The notes beneath the pieces were generated by a model. It did not search any database, was not told where the DNA came from, and saw only the letters and a list, made by a program, of their open reading frames with translations. The position numbers and the translations under genes were made by a program. From Astropecten irregularis (taxonomy: Eukaryota > Echinodermata > Asteroidea > Paxillosida > Astropectinidae), in the NCBI GenBank assembly GCA_963971285.1, contig OZ020245.1, positions 19,482,983-19,546,982 of the forward strand: DNA of 64,000 bases. Reading direction: 5' to 3'. Position 1 is the first letter of the stretch. Each line of letters starts with the position of its first letter. Positions 31,001 to 39,430 of this stretch are shown here, piece by piece.

Positions 31001-32864
31001 CAATTACCAGTGGATCTGCATTGGCGTTTACATATTAACTCAACATTCTGGCAGAATAGGGCTCCGCGCTCGAGCTACAATATTTATAGAATACGCCCTT
31101 TATTATCGTCAGCTATAGTTACCCGGATGTTTGGACAAACATCACAACGTTGTAAGTTAATGGGGTCACGTGCGACCTGTTTGTCCGAACTTCTGAATGT
31201 GACATCACGAGCGCGGAGCACTATTCAGAAATGCTACTGACAGTCTCAGAGATGCTCTTATAAACTTTGAAGAAAAAGCAACCTTTCTTACCTTCACAAG
31301 TTCAATGTCCTTGGTCCTTTAAAGAAAATGAGAAATAAAAAGAAGTTCTTATTGTTATGGAAAGCTCCTTGGTCATAAAACTTACACTGACAGCACTAAT
31401 AACATATATGTAGGTCATCCTAATTTACCGACCGGTAATTTAGGCCGGAGATTTCCTTCTATAAATCCACCGTACTGCATTAAGTTTGAACATTACAGAT
31501 TCAACTGTGGCCACTGCCCAAACTTCGGGCATTAATCAGCACATCATTTGGGCACAGCGAAAAATTCCCCATGTGTACTGTAACACGGATGGGAACTGTG
31601 CCGTGTGTGAAAAGCGCCGTGCTGATGGGTCAACGTGCAAGGCAGTGCTCGTGACGTCACGCCGTCACGGAAACCATGTACTGGCCGAACTCGTTACGAA
31701 CGCACGCAGAACCGTTGCAGGCACGTATGGAGCACGTATCACGTGATGTGCCTATGCAAACACACACGGTGTACGACTACGCAACGACCAATGGTCGGCC
31801 GTACGACATCTCCAGGTGACCATGCAATTATGCATATTCATGTGGCGCTCTCAGTATAAACAACCAATAGACCCAACACACGTTATATGAATATTCAACG
31901 ACCCAACAATCACACTCATACGGTGGTGCAGTTTCGTGGTAAAATGGCAACAAAAATCTGACCAAAGTTCAAATAAGACCACGGAGTCCGTGAGTTCTCG
32001 AACCTCGGGTGACACCACAAAAAATGGTAAAAAGGTCGAAGGAATGTACAAATTTGTACGTTTTTGGTACCATTCGAAAGATCGTGGCAATGTCTGTCGA
32101 TGATATGTGGCAATGATTCGAGTGGGTGTTGCTGAGTATGTGCCCATGTGCGTCAGTTTCATTCATGAAAACTTCCATTTTTGGTCAGTGCGATGACATC
32201 ACATAATGAGATGAATGTGACGCCCTCTTTCGGCCGTTTCATGCCAATTCGTGTTTAAGGGATTTTTCACTGTGTTGGGCATGCCAAAGTTGGTAATGGA
32301 ATTAGGGGAGGAGGGGGTCGGGGGAGTATCGTACATGGACCACTTTCGATGAGTAAAAAAAAAGGCTTTATTATTTCATAATTTGGGATGAGTTGGGATG
32401 AGTTGACGCCGAGTTGGTTTATGTACGGTACGTGCTCCACCGCAAGCCAAAACTACAATGTCAACAGTTTACTTCTGTATGCGACTTTTTGTCTTGCTGG
32501 GAATAATTAAATGGTAACACCCTCGAAAACCGGTACATTGAGTTGACAGATCTGGGCCCGTTTTGTTTAACGCAAAGGATCCGAGATTTAGGGATCCACG
32601 GATCCACGTCCTGGCTATGCAGGGTATGCTAAAATGGGATCCGAATCCGCATAATCCGTAATCATGTGCATTAAACAAACAGGCCCTAAATTATGTACAC
32701 TGTGCAGTGTTTGTCAAGTGTTGCACTAAAAAGTACAGTAAGTAGGGCCTAACAGTAACACGAGTAACGGGTGGGTCGGCCTACCTGCAAAGAGCGCTGA
32801 ATATAGAATGGAAGTCTAATTTCTTCAGCTTCTTTTCTGTCATCCAGTACCCTAATTTCTTCAT
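15750..32864 (-). CDS. ITPK1: Inositol-tetrakisphosphate 1-kinase, complete ten-exon gene (384 aa)
   Basis: ITPK1 is a cytosolic ATP-grasp enzyme that phosphorylates inositol phosphates, e.g. Ins(3,4,5,6)P4 at the 1-position, feeding inositol phosphate synthesis. Ten exons on the minus strand join without phase conflict: 32785-32864, 31292-31316, 27597-27722, 21459-21576, 20781-20882, 19930-19973, 19454-19613, 18729-18796, 16859-17027, 15750-16012 (1155 nt with stop). Start MKKLGYWMTEKKLKKLDF matches the family N-terminus (KRVGYWLSEKK). Later motifs are EAQGPFSAILHKLTDVL, YPFVCKASKAHGS.KSHEMAI, PPCVAQTFINHNA, VVVRRPSIKNF, HDVSKPNSSS, LFGFDV and YVIDINAFPGYDGV. The metal ligands align: D278, D292 and N294, a constant offset of three from human D281, D295 and N297. 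The length is near human (414 aa), with a divergent Asn/Ser-rich C-tail. Introns are full of MITEs. No break seen. Confidence 0.96.
16066..16234. mobile_element. MITE-F copy in ITPK1 intron 9
   Basis: Reverse orientation: AATAGGGCTCGCGCTTGTG ... GAGCCCTATT. It lies 54 bases upstream of the last ITPK1 exon's acceptor side. Confidence 0.88.
16260..16475. repeat. Imperfect minisatellite, about 30-bp unit, about 7 units
   Basis: Units vary on TTGGAAGCCTGCCAAATCCA plus ACAATANCA. It runs straight into a MITE-B copy. Confidence 0.75.
16473..16837 (+). mobile_element. MITE-B copy in ITPK1 intron 9
   Basis: CAGGATTTGCAAGGCCT start and TTTGCAAATCC ... CCCTTTAA end. Interior GGGAAATCTTGGTTCGTCAG and CAACGTCTGTAAGGAAG are shared with 44289, 49127 and 56572. 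It ends 22 bases from exon 9. Confidence 0.85.
16859..17027 (-). CDS. ITPK1: ITPK1 coding exon 9 (metal-binding motif)
   Basis: 169 nt, residues 242-297. LDLSLFGFDVIVENDTG then YVIDINAFP carry the Mg ligands D278, D292 and N294. Acceptor TTTGCAG, donor CCAG/GTAAAG. Confidence 0.96.
17138..17491 (+). mobile_element. MITE-A copy (first of a tandem pair)
   Basis: TTAATGGTAATATCATGCTT start. The right end is fused to the next copy near CTTTTAAAGG. Confidence 0.88.
17489..17801 (+). mobile_element. MITE-A copy (second of a tandem pair)
   Basis: TTAAAGGTAATATCATACTT ... AAGTATGATACTACCTTTTA, with the TCAGTCCCATACGGTGCCCA block missing. Confidence 0.88.
18316..18683 (+). mobile_element. MITE-A copy in ITPK1 intron 8
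   Basis: Full length: TAAAGGTAGTATCATACTTT ... TATGATACTACCTTTAA. It lies 45 bases from the donor of exon 8. Confidence 0.92.
18729..18796 (-). CDS. ITPK1: ITPK1 coding exon 8
   Basis: 68 nt encoding (D)HSTIFFHSHDVSKPNSSS and FLNE; the human counterpart is SIFFNSHNVSKPESSS. Donor GAG/GTAAGT. A MITE-A copy ends 45 bases downstream in the intron. Confidence 0.95.
19454..19613 (-). CDS. ITPK1: ITPK1 coding exon 7
   Basis: 160 nt, residues 166-218. MAIIFNDSGLKDIEPPC, AQTFINHNAQMHKIFIIG and VVVRRPSIKNFVAS match the family closely. Donor CCG/GTGAGT, acceptor TGTGCAG. Confidence 0.96.
19728..19853. mobile_element. MITE-J-like fragment (weak)
   Basis: GGGGCCTGTTTGTTTAACAC plus ACAGGATCACGGAT matches the end of elements at 32553 and 49619; the right half is decayed. 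Confidence 0.4.
19930..19973 (-). CDS. ITPK1: ITPK1 coding exon 6
   Basis: 44 nt giving (V)CKASKAHGSVKSHE, the ATP-binding lysine loop (human ICKTRVAHGTNSHE). Acceptor CTTGCAG, donor GAG/GTGAGA. Confidence 0.94.
20191..20553 (+). mobile_element. MITE-A2 copy (variant subfamily) in ITPK1
   Basis: Same ends (AAGGTAGTACCATACTTTGG ... ATGATAGTACCTTTAA) but a different left half with GCTCAATTTGATCATTGGAA and TTTTGATCTCGG, shared with 57807 and 41533. Confidence 0.85.
20781..20882 (-). CDS. ITPK1: ITPK1 coding exon 5
   Basis: 102 nt encoding VLVPHFVEI and RRLLESAQVKYPF, start of the ATP-grasp core. Acceptor TTTTCCAG, donor G/GTAAGT. Phase 1 at both ends. Confidence 0.93.
21042..21246. mobile_element. 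MITE-I copy in ITPK1 intron
   Basis: ACAGTGGAACGCCACTATAA start and TAGTAGCGTTCCACTATATT end; see 10611. Confidence 0.85.
21459..21576 (-). CDS. ITPK1: ITPK1 coding exon 4
   Basis: 118 nt, residues 78-116 plus one base. RYTEDHPSVVMLDPVDRVRK and LIDRNASY align to human HPETIVLDPLPAIRTLLDRSKSY. Acceptor CTGCAG, donor CAG/GTAGGT. Confidence 0.95.
21632..22200 (-). mobile_element. LINE 3' fragment (CR1/L2-like reverse transcriptase C-terminus)
   Basis: Minus strand 21716-21907 encodes GKLLFVPRTRLSRYYGDRSF then APRLWNSLPVDLRE and FAQRLKTHLY, the conserved C-terminal tail of non-LTR reverse transcriptases. Downstream the element ends GGCGCCTTATAAATGCTGG and a TATTATTAT run, the simple-repeat tail of CR1/L2-type LINEs. 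Everything 5' of the tail is absent or decayed. Confidence 0.8.
22461..22740. mobile_element. Inverted-repeat element, about 280 bp
   Basis: Ends GGGGTGCGTTCC / GGAACGCACCCC with inner CGAA/TTCG-rich partial mirror. Single copy here. Confidence 0.7.
22955..23060. repeat. ACATGTA/TACATA low-complexity tract
   Basis: Degenerate runs of ATGTAC, TACATA and GTATG. It exemplifies the TACATGTA-rich composition of the whole window. Confidence 0.7.
23309..23573 (+). mobile_element. MITE-A copy, 5'-truncated, in ITPK1
   Basis: Begins at GTGCCCACTT, where a poly-A run follows; the right end CAAAGTATGATAGCACTTTTA is retained. Confidence 0.8.
24600..24828. mobile_element. MITE-C variant
   Basis: GGGGCCAATTTCATACTGCT start and AGCAGCTCTATGAAAATGGT end, with an interior unlike the other copies. 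Confidence 0.7.
25205..25320 (-). repeat. SINE-1 copy in ITPK1 intron
   Basis: Reverse of the tRNA-like head: TGGGATTCGAACCGGCGACC, GGCGCTCTTCCAACTGAGCT, CAGCCCTACATTGTACGTTG. A small duplication is seen near the 5' end. Confidence 0.8.
26116..26558. mobile_element. mariner-like MITE-E copy
   Basis: TGTCCCAGAAAAAATGCAAC start and GTTGCGTTTTTTGGGGGACACC end, the CAGGGTGTCCC-type end known from mariner-like elements. Sub-terminal inverted repeats ACTTCAAGATTCAGATATGT are present. No transposase ORF. Confidence 0.8.
26811..27017. repeat. Tandem repeat, three units of 70 bp
   Basis: Each unit carries AAAAGGCGGGTCCAGCCTAA, AGAATGCTAATG and GATGGTGAATGCATCTTTAA. The third unit is more diverged and runs into a MITE-A end. 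Confidence 0.92.
27016..27348 (-). mobile_element. MITE-A copy, decayed, in ITPK1
   Basis: TTAAAGGTTAGATACAGTAC then TATCATACTTTGGTAGCATA start; later GGGCATCGTATGGGACTGGA block. The far end is lost. Confidence 0.7.
27597..27722 (-). CDS. ITPK1: ITPK1 coding exon 3
   Basis: 126 nt, phase 0 to phase 0, residues 36-77 (VDLLQPLEAQGPFSAILHKL then TDVLSLADD). It aligns to human RPIEEQGPLDVIIHKLTDVI. Donor AAG/GTACAA. Confidence 0.95.
27795..28160 (+). mobile_element. MITE-A copy in ITPK1 intron 2
   Basis: TTAAAGGTAATATCATACTT ... ATGATACTACCTTTAA, with the internal palindrome. It starts 72 bases upstream of exon 3. Confidence 0.92.
28185..28275 (+). repeat. tRNA-like fragment (weak)
   Basis: AAGGCTGGATAATATAGTT ... 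GGTTGCAGGTTCGAATCCC resembles an A-box/B-box pair but does not fold as a tRNA. Possibly an old SINE head. Confidence 0.35.
28696..29079 (+). mobile_element. MITE-A copy in ITPK1
   Basis: GAAAGGTAATATCATACATG start, with an inserted ACATGT, and TATGATAGTACCTTTAA end. Confidence 0.9.
29759..30048. mobile_element. MITE-C2 copy in ITPK1
   Basis: GGGCCCAATTTCATGGAATC start and AACGGATTCCATGAAATTG end, with an ACATGTAC insertion-like stretch. It directly abuts a SINE-2. Confidence 0.88.
30055..30305 (+). repeat. SINE-2 copy in ITPK1
   Basis: tRNA-like head TGTGGCCTAGTGGTCTCATG with B-box-like GGTTCAAATCC, then CCTTGGGCAAGACGCTTTGT and TACTCCCCAAGGAGTTGAGA body. The 3' tail is missing compared with 61911. 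Confidence 0.8.
31055..31224. mobile_element. MITE-F copy in ITPK1 intron 1/2 region
   Basis: AATAGGGCTCCGCGCTC ... GAGCGCGGAGCACTATT. It ends 67 bases 3' of the microexon donor. Confidence 0.9.
31292..31316 (-). CDS. ITPK1: ITPK1 coding exon 2 (25-nt microexon)
   Basis: TTTCTTTAAAG acceptor and AAG/GTAAGA donor bracket 25 nt encoding TKDIELVK. It is the only segment that restores frame between exons 1 and 3, and it matches the family position of EVVQLNL. Confidence 0.88.
32553..32697. mobile_element. MITE-J copy
   Basis: GGGCCCGTTTTGTTTAACGC start, GTGCATTAAACAAACAGGCC end, with GGATCC-type palindromes inside; partner at 49619. Confidence 0.8.
32785..32864 (-). CDS. ITPK1: ITPK1 coding exon 1
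   Basis: The ATG at 32864 opens residues 1-26 plus two bases of Arg27. The donor is CAG/GTAGGC. GYW and EKKLKK are the conserved N-terminal family signature. Confidence 0.92.
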
Positions 32865-33123
32865 CTTACAAAACCGTCGTAAACAAAAACGAATGAAGCA
32901 GGACTGAACAGCGCAAATGAAACAAAATAACTACAGCTGAAACTAATACTAGAAATTTCTGGGTGCAATATAATTTAGTATTTACATTACACACACGACA
33001 CGGGCGTCGCCTTTTTGGCCATGCTTATATAGCGCCACCAAGCGTTCGGCTGTTGATAAGTGCCTGTTTTTCACTAGAGGGCGTGTCAAACTATTAGCTG
33101 GCGAAATTTTTATGAAACAATCA

Positions 33124-33292
33124 TTACGAAACGGAGGCTCAGGCTCACAGGCTCCAACTCTGACATCCATTGAAAATAATAGGTTGTGGTTTTTCATTGA
33201 AGATGAAGCTCTGTTTTTCTTTTCAAACCGAAAAATCTTCTTCTGAACCGCAGCCAAAAACCTCTTTTTTTGATACCCTAACAAATTAGAGA
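33124..33292. mobile_element. MITE-H copy, 3'-truncated
   Basis: ACGAAACGGAGGCTCAGGCT start through CTTTTTTTGATACCC. It lies upstream of ITPK1 exon 1. Confidence 0.8.
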
Positions 33293-33380
33293 CTCCTTGA
33301 ATTGAATTTATCAAAGTGAAAGAACTGAAAAAACTTCGCAGGAAATTCATTAATGTTTACCATAACAACGATGCACACCT

Positions 33381-33719
<339 letters not shown>

Positions 33720-34017
33720 TAACACAACGGTCAACCTAGCAAACCTTGATTGGTGATAATAAATCGATAATCAATCGATCTATCACTTCAATTGAAATCG
33801 AACTGCCTTAGAGTCCTGTGTAATGATTTTAACCAGCAATTCTTCACAGCGCCACCATCGTCTGTAAACGACACTATAGCGTATAATACGAAGTTATACA
33901 GATAGCGCTAGCGCTATTGGAAATTGACAGTGTTTATTTTTCTACAAACAAGACACAAGTCAGTTAACGTGATGAAAACAGCCAGTAGAGTCTCAATACA
34001 CGTCCACCTGAACAACT

Positions 34018-34254
34018 AAAGCCCACCGCACACTATACGATCCGACTAGGACCCGACTGGTTTTTGGAAGGATCGCAAAGCATTCTGGGAGTCTTAACCG
34101 TGATTCGACAGTCGAATCTTGCCGACTGGCCATTAGAGTGGGTCTGCGACTGGGAACAATCACGGTTAAGACTCCCAGAATGCTTTGCGATCCTTCCAAA
34201 AACCAATCGTGTCCTAGTCGGAATGTCGGATCGTATAGTGTGCGGTGGGCTTAA
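34018..34254. mobile_element. Long near-perfect inverted repeat (about 90-bp arms)
   Basis: Arms read AAGCCCACCGCACACTATAC, GATCCGACTAGGACACGA and AAGCATTCTGGGAGTCTTAA against their complements at 34160-34254. The loop is about 60 bases. Confidence 0.92.
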
Positions 34255-35266
34255 GGCACGGTCCACATGAATTTCACACCACTGGATGCTGGCATTGTTT
34301 TTCTTCATGAAAAGACGAACGGGTGCCAATGTAAAGGTTAAATCTGTCCTCTCTCTAAGAATACAAGAGAGATCCATTCATGCATGTATTGCATTTTGAT
34401 ATTTGCCAAGGTGGCGGGACAGCATATGGAGAAGGGTGGGGTTGACCCAGCCATCGCCCCATTTTATGGTGTCGTTGTCGTACTCATGCATAGACGACAC
34501 CACTAAGTATGTTAAGTATTGACAAAAGGATACAGCCACATTGTGTGCGTTTTGTCACTAACATTTTCCATTCCAAAACACTTTTCACACAACAATAAAT
34601 TGGTCCGACACATTGAACATTGCTCCTATAGAAAATAATTATCGTTAATATGTTAGTAGACCTATGAGATCAAAACCAACTTACCTAGTCATCAAATATT
34701 TTTGAAATAATCTGGACGATGTAGGCCTACCCATGATGGAGAAACCTAAACACAGTGCAGATTAAGAACCAATGGTTTTTTTTCTGTCTCTCCTCCAAGT
34801 CGTACGACATCGGCTCGGCACAAAATTCCTTAGCAGCTTGTCTTGAGGATGAAGCCACAGCTTCTGAGCTTCCTTCTAATTCTTCCTATCGACTCCTTTG
34901 CGTGTTTGTGTTTCCCGAGCAGCACAATCCAAAGATTTGCTGGCGGTCTCCCTCCAACACAAACAGGCTACTCCCATAGCCACGAGGCCATTTCACGGAG
35001 CAGACAGCACACGGTCCCCCAGTCACAGTCTTGTCTTTTGTCTGTCTAAATAGTACAATGTCATAATAAAGGGAATTTTAAAAAGGCTCCACTTATGTTA
35101 ACAAAAATTATATCACTTAAGGAATGAGACAATGTAATATTTAATTACATGCAAATTTAAGCCTATTAATTAGTTTTGAAGTTCATAATGAATTTTAAAA
35201 AAATCATACAAATTTTGATTATGATGTTCCATTCTTAGCGCTGCATAACAAACGATGAACAATATA

Positions 35267-35762
35267 CAGGGTGTCCCCCCAAAACGCAACACTTTGTGTC
35301 GAGAACTACATGTATTATAATGGAAATTGAGCTGTTTATCACTTCAAGATTCAGATATGTGATACATCAATGTCTTGGCTATCACCAAAGAATTTGAGCA
35401 AAATTGGACTGGAATTGAGGGAAAAAACCAAGACTGAATCACCCAACTTCAAAACCCGATTTTCATCTTTCTTTCAATACCCATTATGTGTGTATTTACC
35501 ACTTATTATGGAATACTGCAAATTTGTTTTTAAAGAGTACTCTTTCAACCAATTATTGGTCATATTTTCGCCAATTTCATCCCGATTTTGCTTAAATTAT
35601 ACACGGTGATAGCCAAGACATGGCTGTATCATAAGGCTGAATTCTGCATTGTGATAGCCAAGACATAGCTGTATCATATAACTGAATCTTGAAGTGATTA
35701 ACAGTTTAATTTTAACAAAATGGTTCCCGACACAGTGTCGCGTTTTTTTCTGGGACACCCTG
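35267..35762. mobile_element. mariner-like MITE-E copy with TA duplication
   Basis: CAGGGTGTCCCCCCAAAACG start and GTTTTTTTCTGGGACACCCTG end, flanked on both sides by TA, the mariner target. Inner GTGATAGCCAAGACATGGCT is repeated. Confidence 0.88.
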
Positions 35763-35777
35763 TATTATTATGCCCCC

Positions 35778-35914
35778 GTGGTCGATTTCACCAAACTCAT
35801 CGTAACTGATACTATCAATCGCAAGACTTATGAATGATGCATTGTAGCCTTACATAGGGTTATCCTTCGTACCTCGAGCTACAATCGATCGCAGGGCTTC
35901 GCAAAATCGACCCC
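35778..35914. mobile_element. MITE-D copy
   Basis: GTGGTCGATTTCACCAAACT start, GGGCTTCGCAAAATCGACCCC-type end. It sits 15 bases from the mariner-like element. Confidence 0.85.
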
Positions 35915-36340
35915 TGTACAGACGGCAAGGATTTGGCTGAATGGAAACAGAAAAGTTGTGCTGCTACAAGTTGAAGACGTAGTTGAGGGCGCTCTTCGTG
36001 TGTGCTGCCATTTTATTCCACAGACTGTCTCAGCAGTCTTGTTTTTAAATCCATTTGAATCATCATCCACGCTTGCCATCCTTATTTCTCTTCTACGTAC
36101 TGTTATAAAGTAAAGTCTTGTGAACATTGTAGTTACATTTTTATTGGATTTCGTTACACCTGTGGCAGAATTATTTGCTGTAAGTGTTTTGGACGTATAC
36201 ACCACTGCATGACTACAACGCAATATGCAATGTGGCGCTACACAATAGCAACCCTATACTGGACATTGGAATGATCAGCACCGGAGGAGAAAAGACTAGG
36301 CCTACCTGTGTTAAGCCAGAGGTAAGGTGACTTAGGCCTA

Positions 36341-36650
36341 GGCTATACGCCCGTGCATGGTACTGCCGTGTCGAACTAAAATATTTCTCGAACTCAAGTT
36401 TGGCACGGCAATGAGCACGGCGTTTAGCGTGAATTTGGCTCGGCAAATTGAGTTCGGAACGGCAAGCTCTTTGGCTCGACAGGGTCTGCCGCGCTATCGG
36501 TACATGTATTCGGAACAGCAGATGTGCGACACTTTCAATTAAGCTCGGCGTTTAGCGCAACTGCCGCGCTAGTACTGCCGTGCTTATTGCTGCACTCAAT
36601 TGATTTAAGTTCTGCACGGCAGTAGCATAGCACGGCGTAGTCTTGGACTA
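36341..36650. mobile_element. MITE-G copy
   Basis: Inverted blocks around TACTGCCGTG / CACGGCAGTA with GCTCGGCGTTTAGCGCAACT inside; partner at 39203. Confidence 0.8.
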
Positions 36651-37044
36651 AATGAGGTTGCAGAGGAGGGAAAAAATAAGCAGAGAAACAAATCAACTCT
36701 CATATAAACAGAGCGCCAAGTGAACTCTGTGGACCGTAACAATAGTCGCCGTTCCCTTTTTGAATAAGATGGTGTTCAAGTGAGTTCATCAATGTTTTGT
36801 TTGTGTCTTATAACCTTTTTAATAATTAAAGTGTAGGCCTACGTATAGTAAATGGGGGCGGGCGTATTAAAACTACTAAAAACAAATCAAAGCCAAAACC
36901 AAGCAGAGTAACGAGTGACTGGGAGATATTTTGTGGATATAACTTTCGGAGTTACCCTGGACTTGGGGCCAAGTCTTTCTAAGTCGCGGTGATTGTCTCT
37001 TTTTTCACGCAACTCTCACGAAACCGCGCGAGACTCACGGCTAC

Positions 37045-37110
37045 AGCGAGAGTTCAGCTCTCAGCCCGGGACCACTCAAAAATTTCTTTTTGAGTGGTCC
37101 CGGGCCGAGC
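37045..37110. repeat. Hairpin
   Basis: CGGGACCACTCAAAAA facing TTTTTGAGTGGTCCCG, extended outward by AGCTC/GAGCT. Confidence 0.85.
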
Positions 37111-37131
37111 TGAAGTTACCCTAAAGGTGAT

Positions 37132-37504
37132 ACAGTGTATCATACCAATGACTGTTATTGCATCTGTCTTGATATCATTGGTTTTTGTCAAAGAAATACA
37201 GATTCATGGGCAAAAATATCAAGGAAGATACAGTAACAGTCATCTGTGAAAATTTCAGTCCCAGATGGTGCCCACATTTTGAGAAAACAGTGAAAAACGG
37301 CCACAGTATTTCTTAAGTTTTTTTCTCTTTTATTTTCAAAAATCATTTTGGTCACTGGTTTTAGTCTTTTCTGGATAAATACAGCATTTCAGGCAGAAAC
37401 ATTTTAACGGTATGTTTCTACCGTCACCATCTTGATACACTGTCATAGGTAAATCTGTAAAGATTTCTATTTCGGTATGCTACCAAAGTATGATACTACC
37501 TTTA
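37132..37504 (+). mobile_element. MITE-A copy with rearranged left end
   Basis: Starts TAAAGGTGATACAGTGTATC, then carries AATGACTGTTATTGCATCTG, an inverted copy of its own internal block, before TTGGTTTTTGTCAAAG. The right end is normal. Confidence 0.88.
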
Positions 37505-38766
37505 GACCTAAGTATAAAAGTATTATAATAACTGACAGTGGCTGTCGAAAAAAAAAACCCAAAACAAGTTTTCTGCATTTTAAACGCTTTATAATCATCG
37601 GCATAATTTGGCCTAGGGCATATGACAAATTTTCTGATATTGATCGTCAATTTTATTTTCATTGTCTTTCTTTAATGATTACTAAAGCTCCGACAATTAA
37701 AACCGACAATTTCCGGTTAAAAGACAACAAAATAGTTACAATTCCATTGGGGACTAGTTTTATCAGTTTGAAAGCCTCAGTGACGTCACGCACCGTTTCA
37801 AACTTATCCCCGAAACATTATTAATAGTTTTCGCCGATATCGCCATCAGTTTCCGGAGAAATCCTGCACCAAACAGAATGTAAGCATCAACCCTCAAGTT
37901 CCTATTCACTGTTGCTTATCACCAGTTCAAACAGATTACACCGATCAATGATAATTATGGCGAGGCTCCAATGCCGCTTGGTATAATGGTCGAATTTTAA
38001 TTTCATTTGGGGAACAGATCGGGTTAGTGATTAACGACCAAATGTGTCAATATTAGCCGAGCGCCTACCCTATCTTGCCGTGGATTTAGTCAAAACCTTC
38101 ATGAATGAATCATGTTTATCAGTACCGTATTAATAGTAACCGCAGCTACCTACCAGTACTTAAACTTGTTGGGTATACAACTTCCGATTGCGTGTGTTAG
38201 TGAAGGTAATCGGCTCGGTTGTCGGCCTGGAAGCGTCATCGTCCAGGCCTTATCACGCGGCGCTGGCGGAAACCGAGCAGCAGGAGCAGAGAGGAGCCGG
38301 CTAGTCACAGAAAAGAACCCGCTCAACTTGATTGCATTCTCCTTAATCACCTTCACAGTAAGTGCACGGCACGAATGATTAAACACTTGACTGGGATACT
38401 GGGACACACCCATCACGGCAACACTGACTTCCGCTGGTCTCTTATTGGTTTCTCGTTAGATTCATGTGAGGCCTGAGATCGAGACCGCCTTGGCGTCACT
38501 GGCAGATTTGGACAGCAGAGTAAGTCACATTCAGCGTGTAATCATTATCAATGTTTACCTGAATTACCGGAACTTAAAGTAACCACCCTCGAGTCTTTTT
38601 CCAGACTGAGTGGATTGAGAGACTAGCTGCTCGGGTAATGTTAACGACTTTCTGGTAAATTGTCTTTTCTAGGCCTGTTCTTTTTATTTTCAAAGGAATT
38701 GAAATCATTGTGCAACTGAAAATTTGTTTTTAACCTTCAAAATGTAGCAGAAAACATCTTCAAAGT

Positions 38767-39131
38767 AAGGCCATAAAAAAAAAAATTGTTGTATTGGCGT
38801 AACCCGCCCGACCCAAAAATATGCCCCGACTGTAAACATTTTAAACCCCAAAAAATTAATAAAAATAAATAAATAAATAAAAATCGGGAAAAAAAAATCG
38901 CAAATTTCTATGCAGATTAAAAGCTTAAAAGGAGCAAAAGATGGAAACCAGACTGGTTAAAGTTGTTATGTCATTTCTTGTCTTTATTTGACACGTCGAA
39001 TACTGTGATATACAGGGGAAAAAGCATTTAATACCCCATGAAAAATTTAATTAAAAAAAAGAAATCCGCCCGCCCTACCCTCTTTTCCAAACCTTCGTTA
39101 CGCCAATACAACAATTTTTTTTTTATGGCCT
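38767..39131. mobile_element. Inverted-repeat element, about 365 bp
   Basis: AGGCCATAAAAAAAAAAATT and GTTGTATTGGCGTAAC on the left are mirrored at 39096-39131. Confidence 0.88.
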
Positions 39132-39202
39132 AATTTGAACATAATTGTTTTGCGTTTTTTAGGGGGTCCTTCACGGCGTATATTCTAGGCCTTATGCCTT
39201 TA

Positions 39203-39430
39203 GGCCGTACGCCGTGCTACTGCCGTGCCGAACTCAAATGATTTTACATTTTCAAGTTTACATTTTTCGGCAAATTGAGTTCGGCACGGCAAACTATCGA
39301 TACTTCGGAACGGAAGTGGCGCGACACTTTTAATTAAGCTCGGCGTTTAGTGCAACTGCCACGCTACTGCCGTGCTATTGCTGCACTTGATTTAAGTTTG
39401 GCGCAGCAGTAGCACGGCGTATAGTCTTGG
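39203..39430. mobile_element. MITE-G copy
   Basis: GCCGTGCTACTGCCGTGCCG start, GCAGTAGCACGGCGTATAGT end. Confidence 0.8.

Noticed and set aside
37477-37824. A 115-aa plus-strand protein
   Set aside because: It starts in the right end of a MITE-A copy and continues into AT-rich sequence without splice signals or similarity.
38150-38416. An 88-aa frame on either strand near 38.2 kb
   Set aside because: CpG-rich sequence keeps both strands open; no recognisable domain. Kept only as an unexplained patch.
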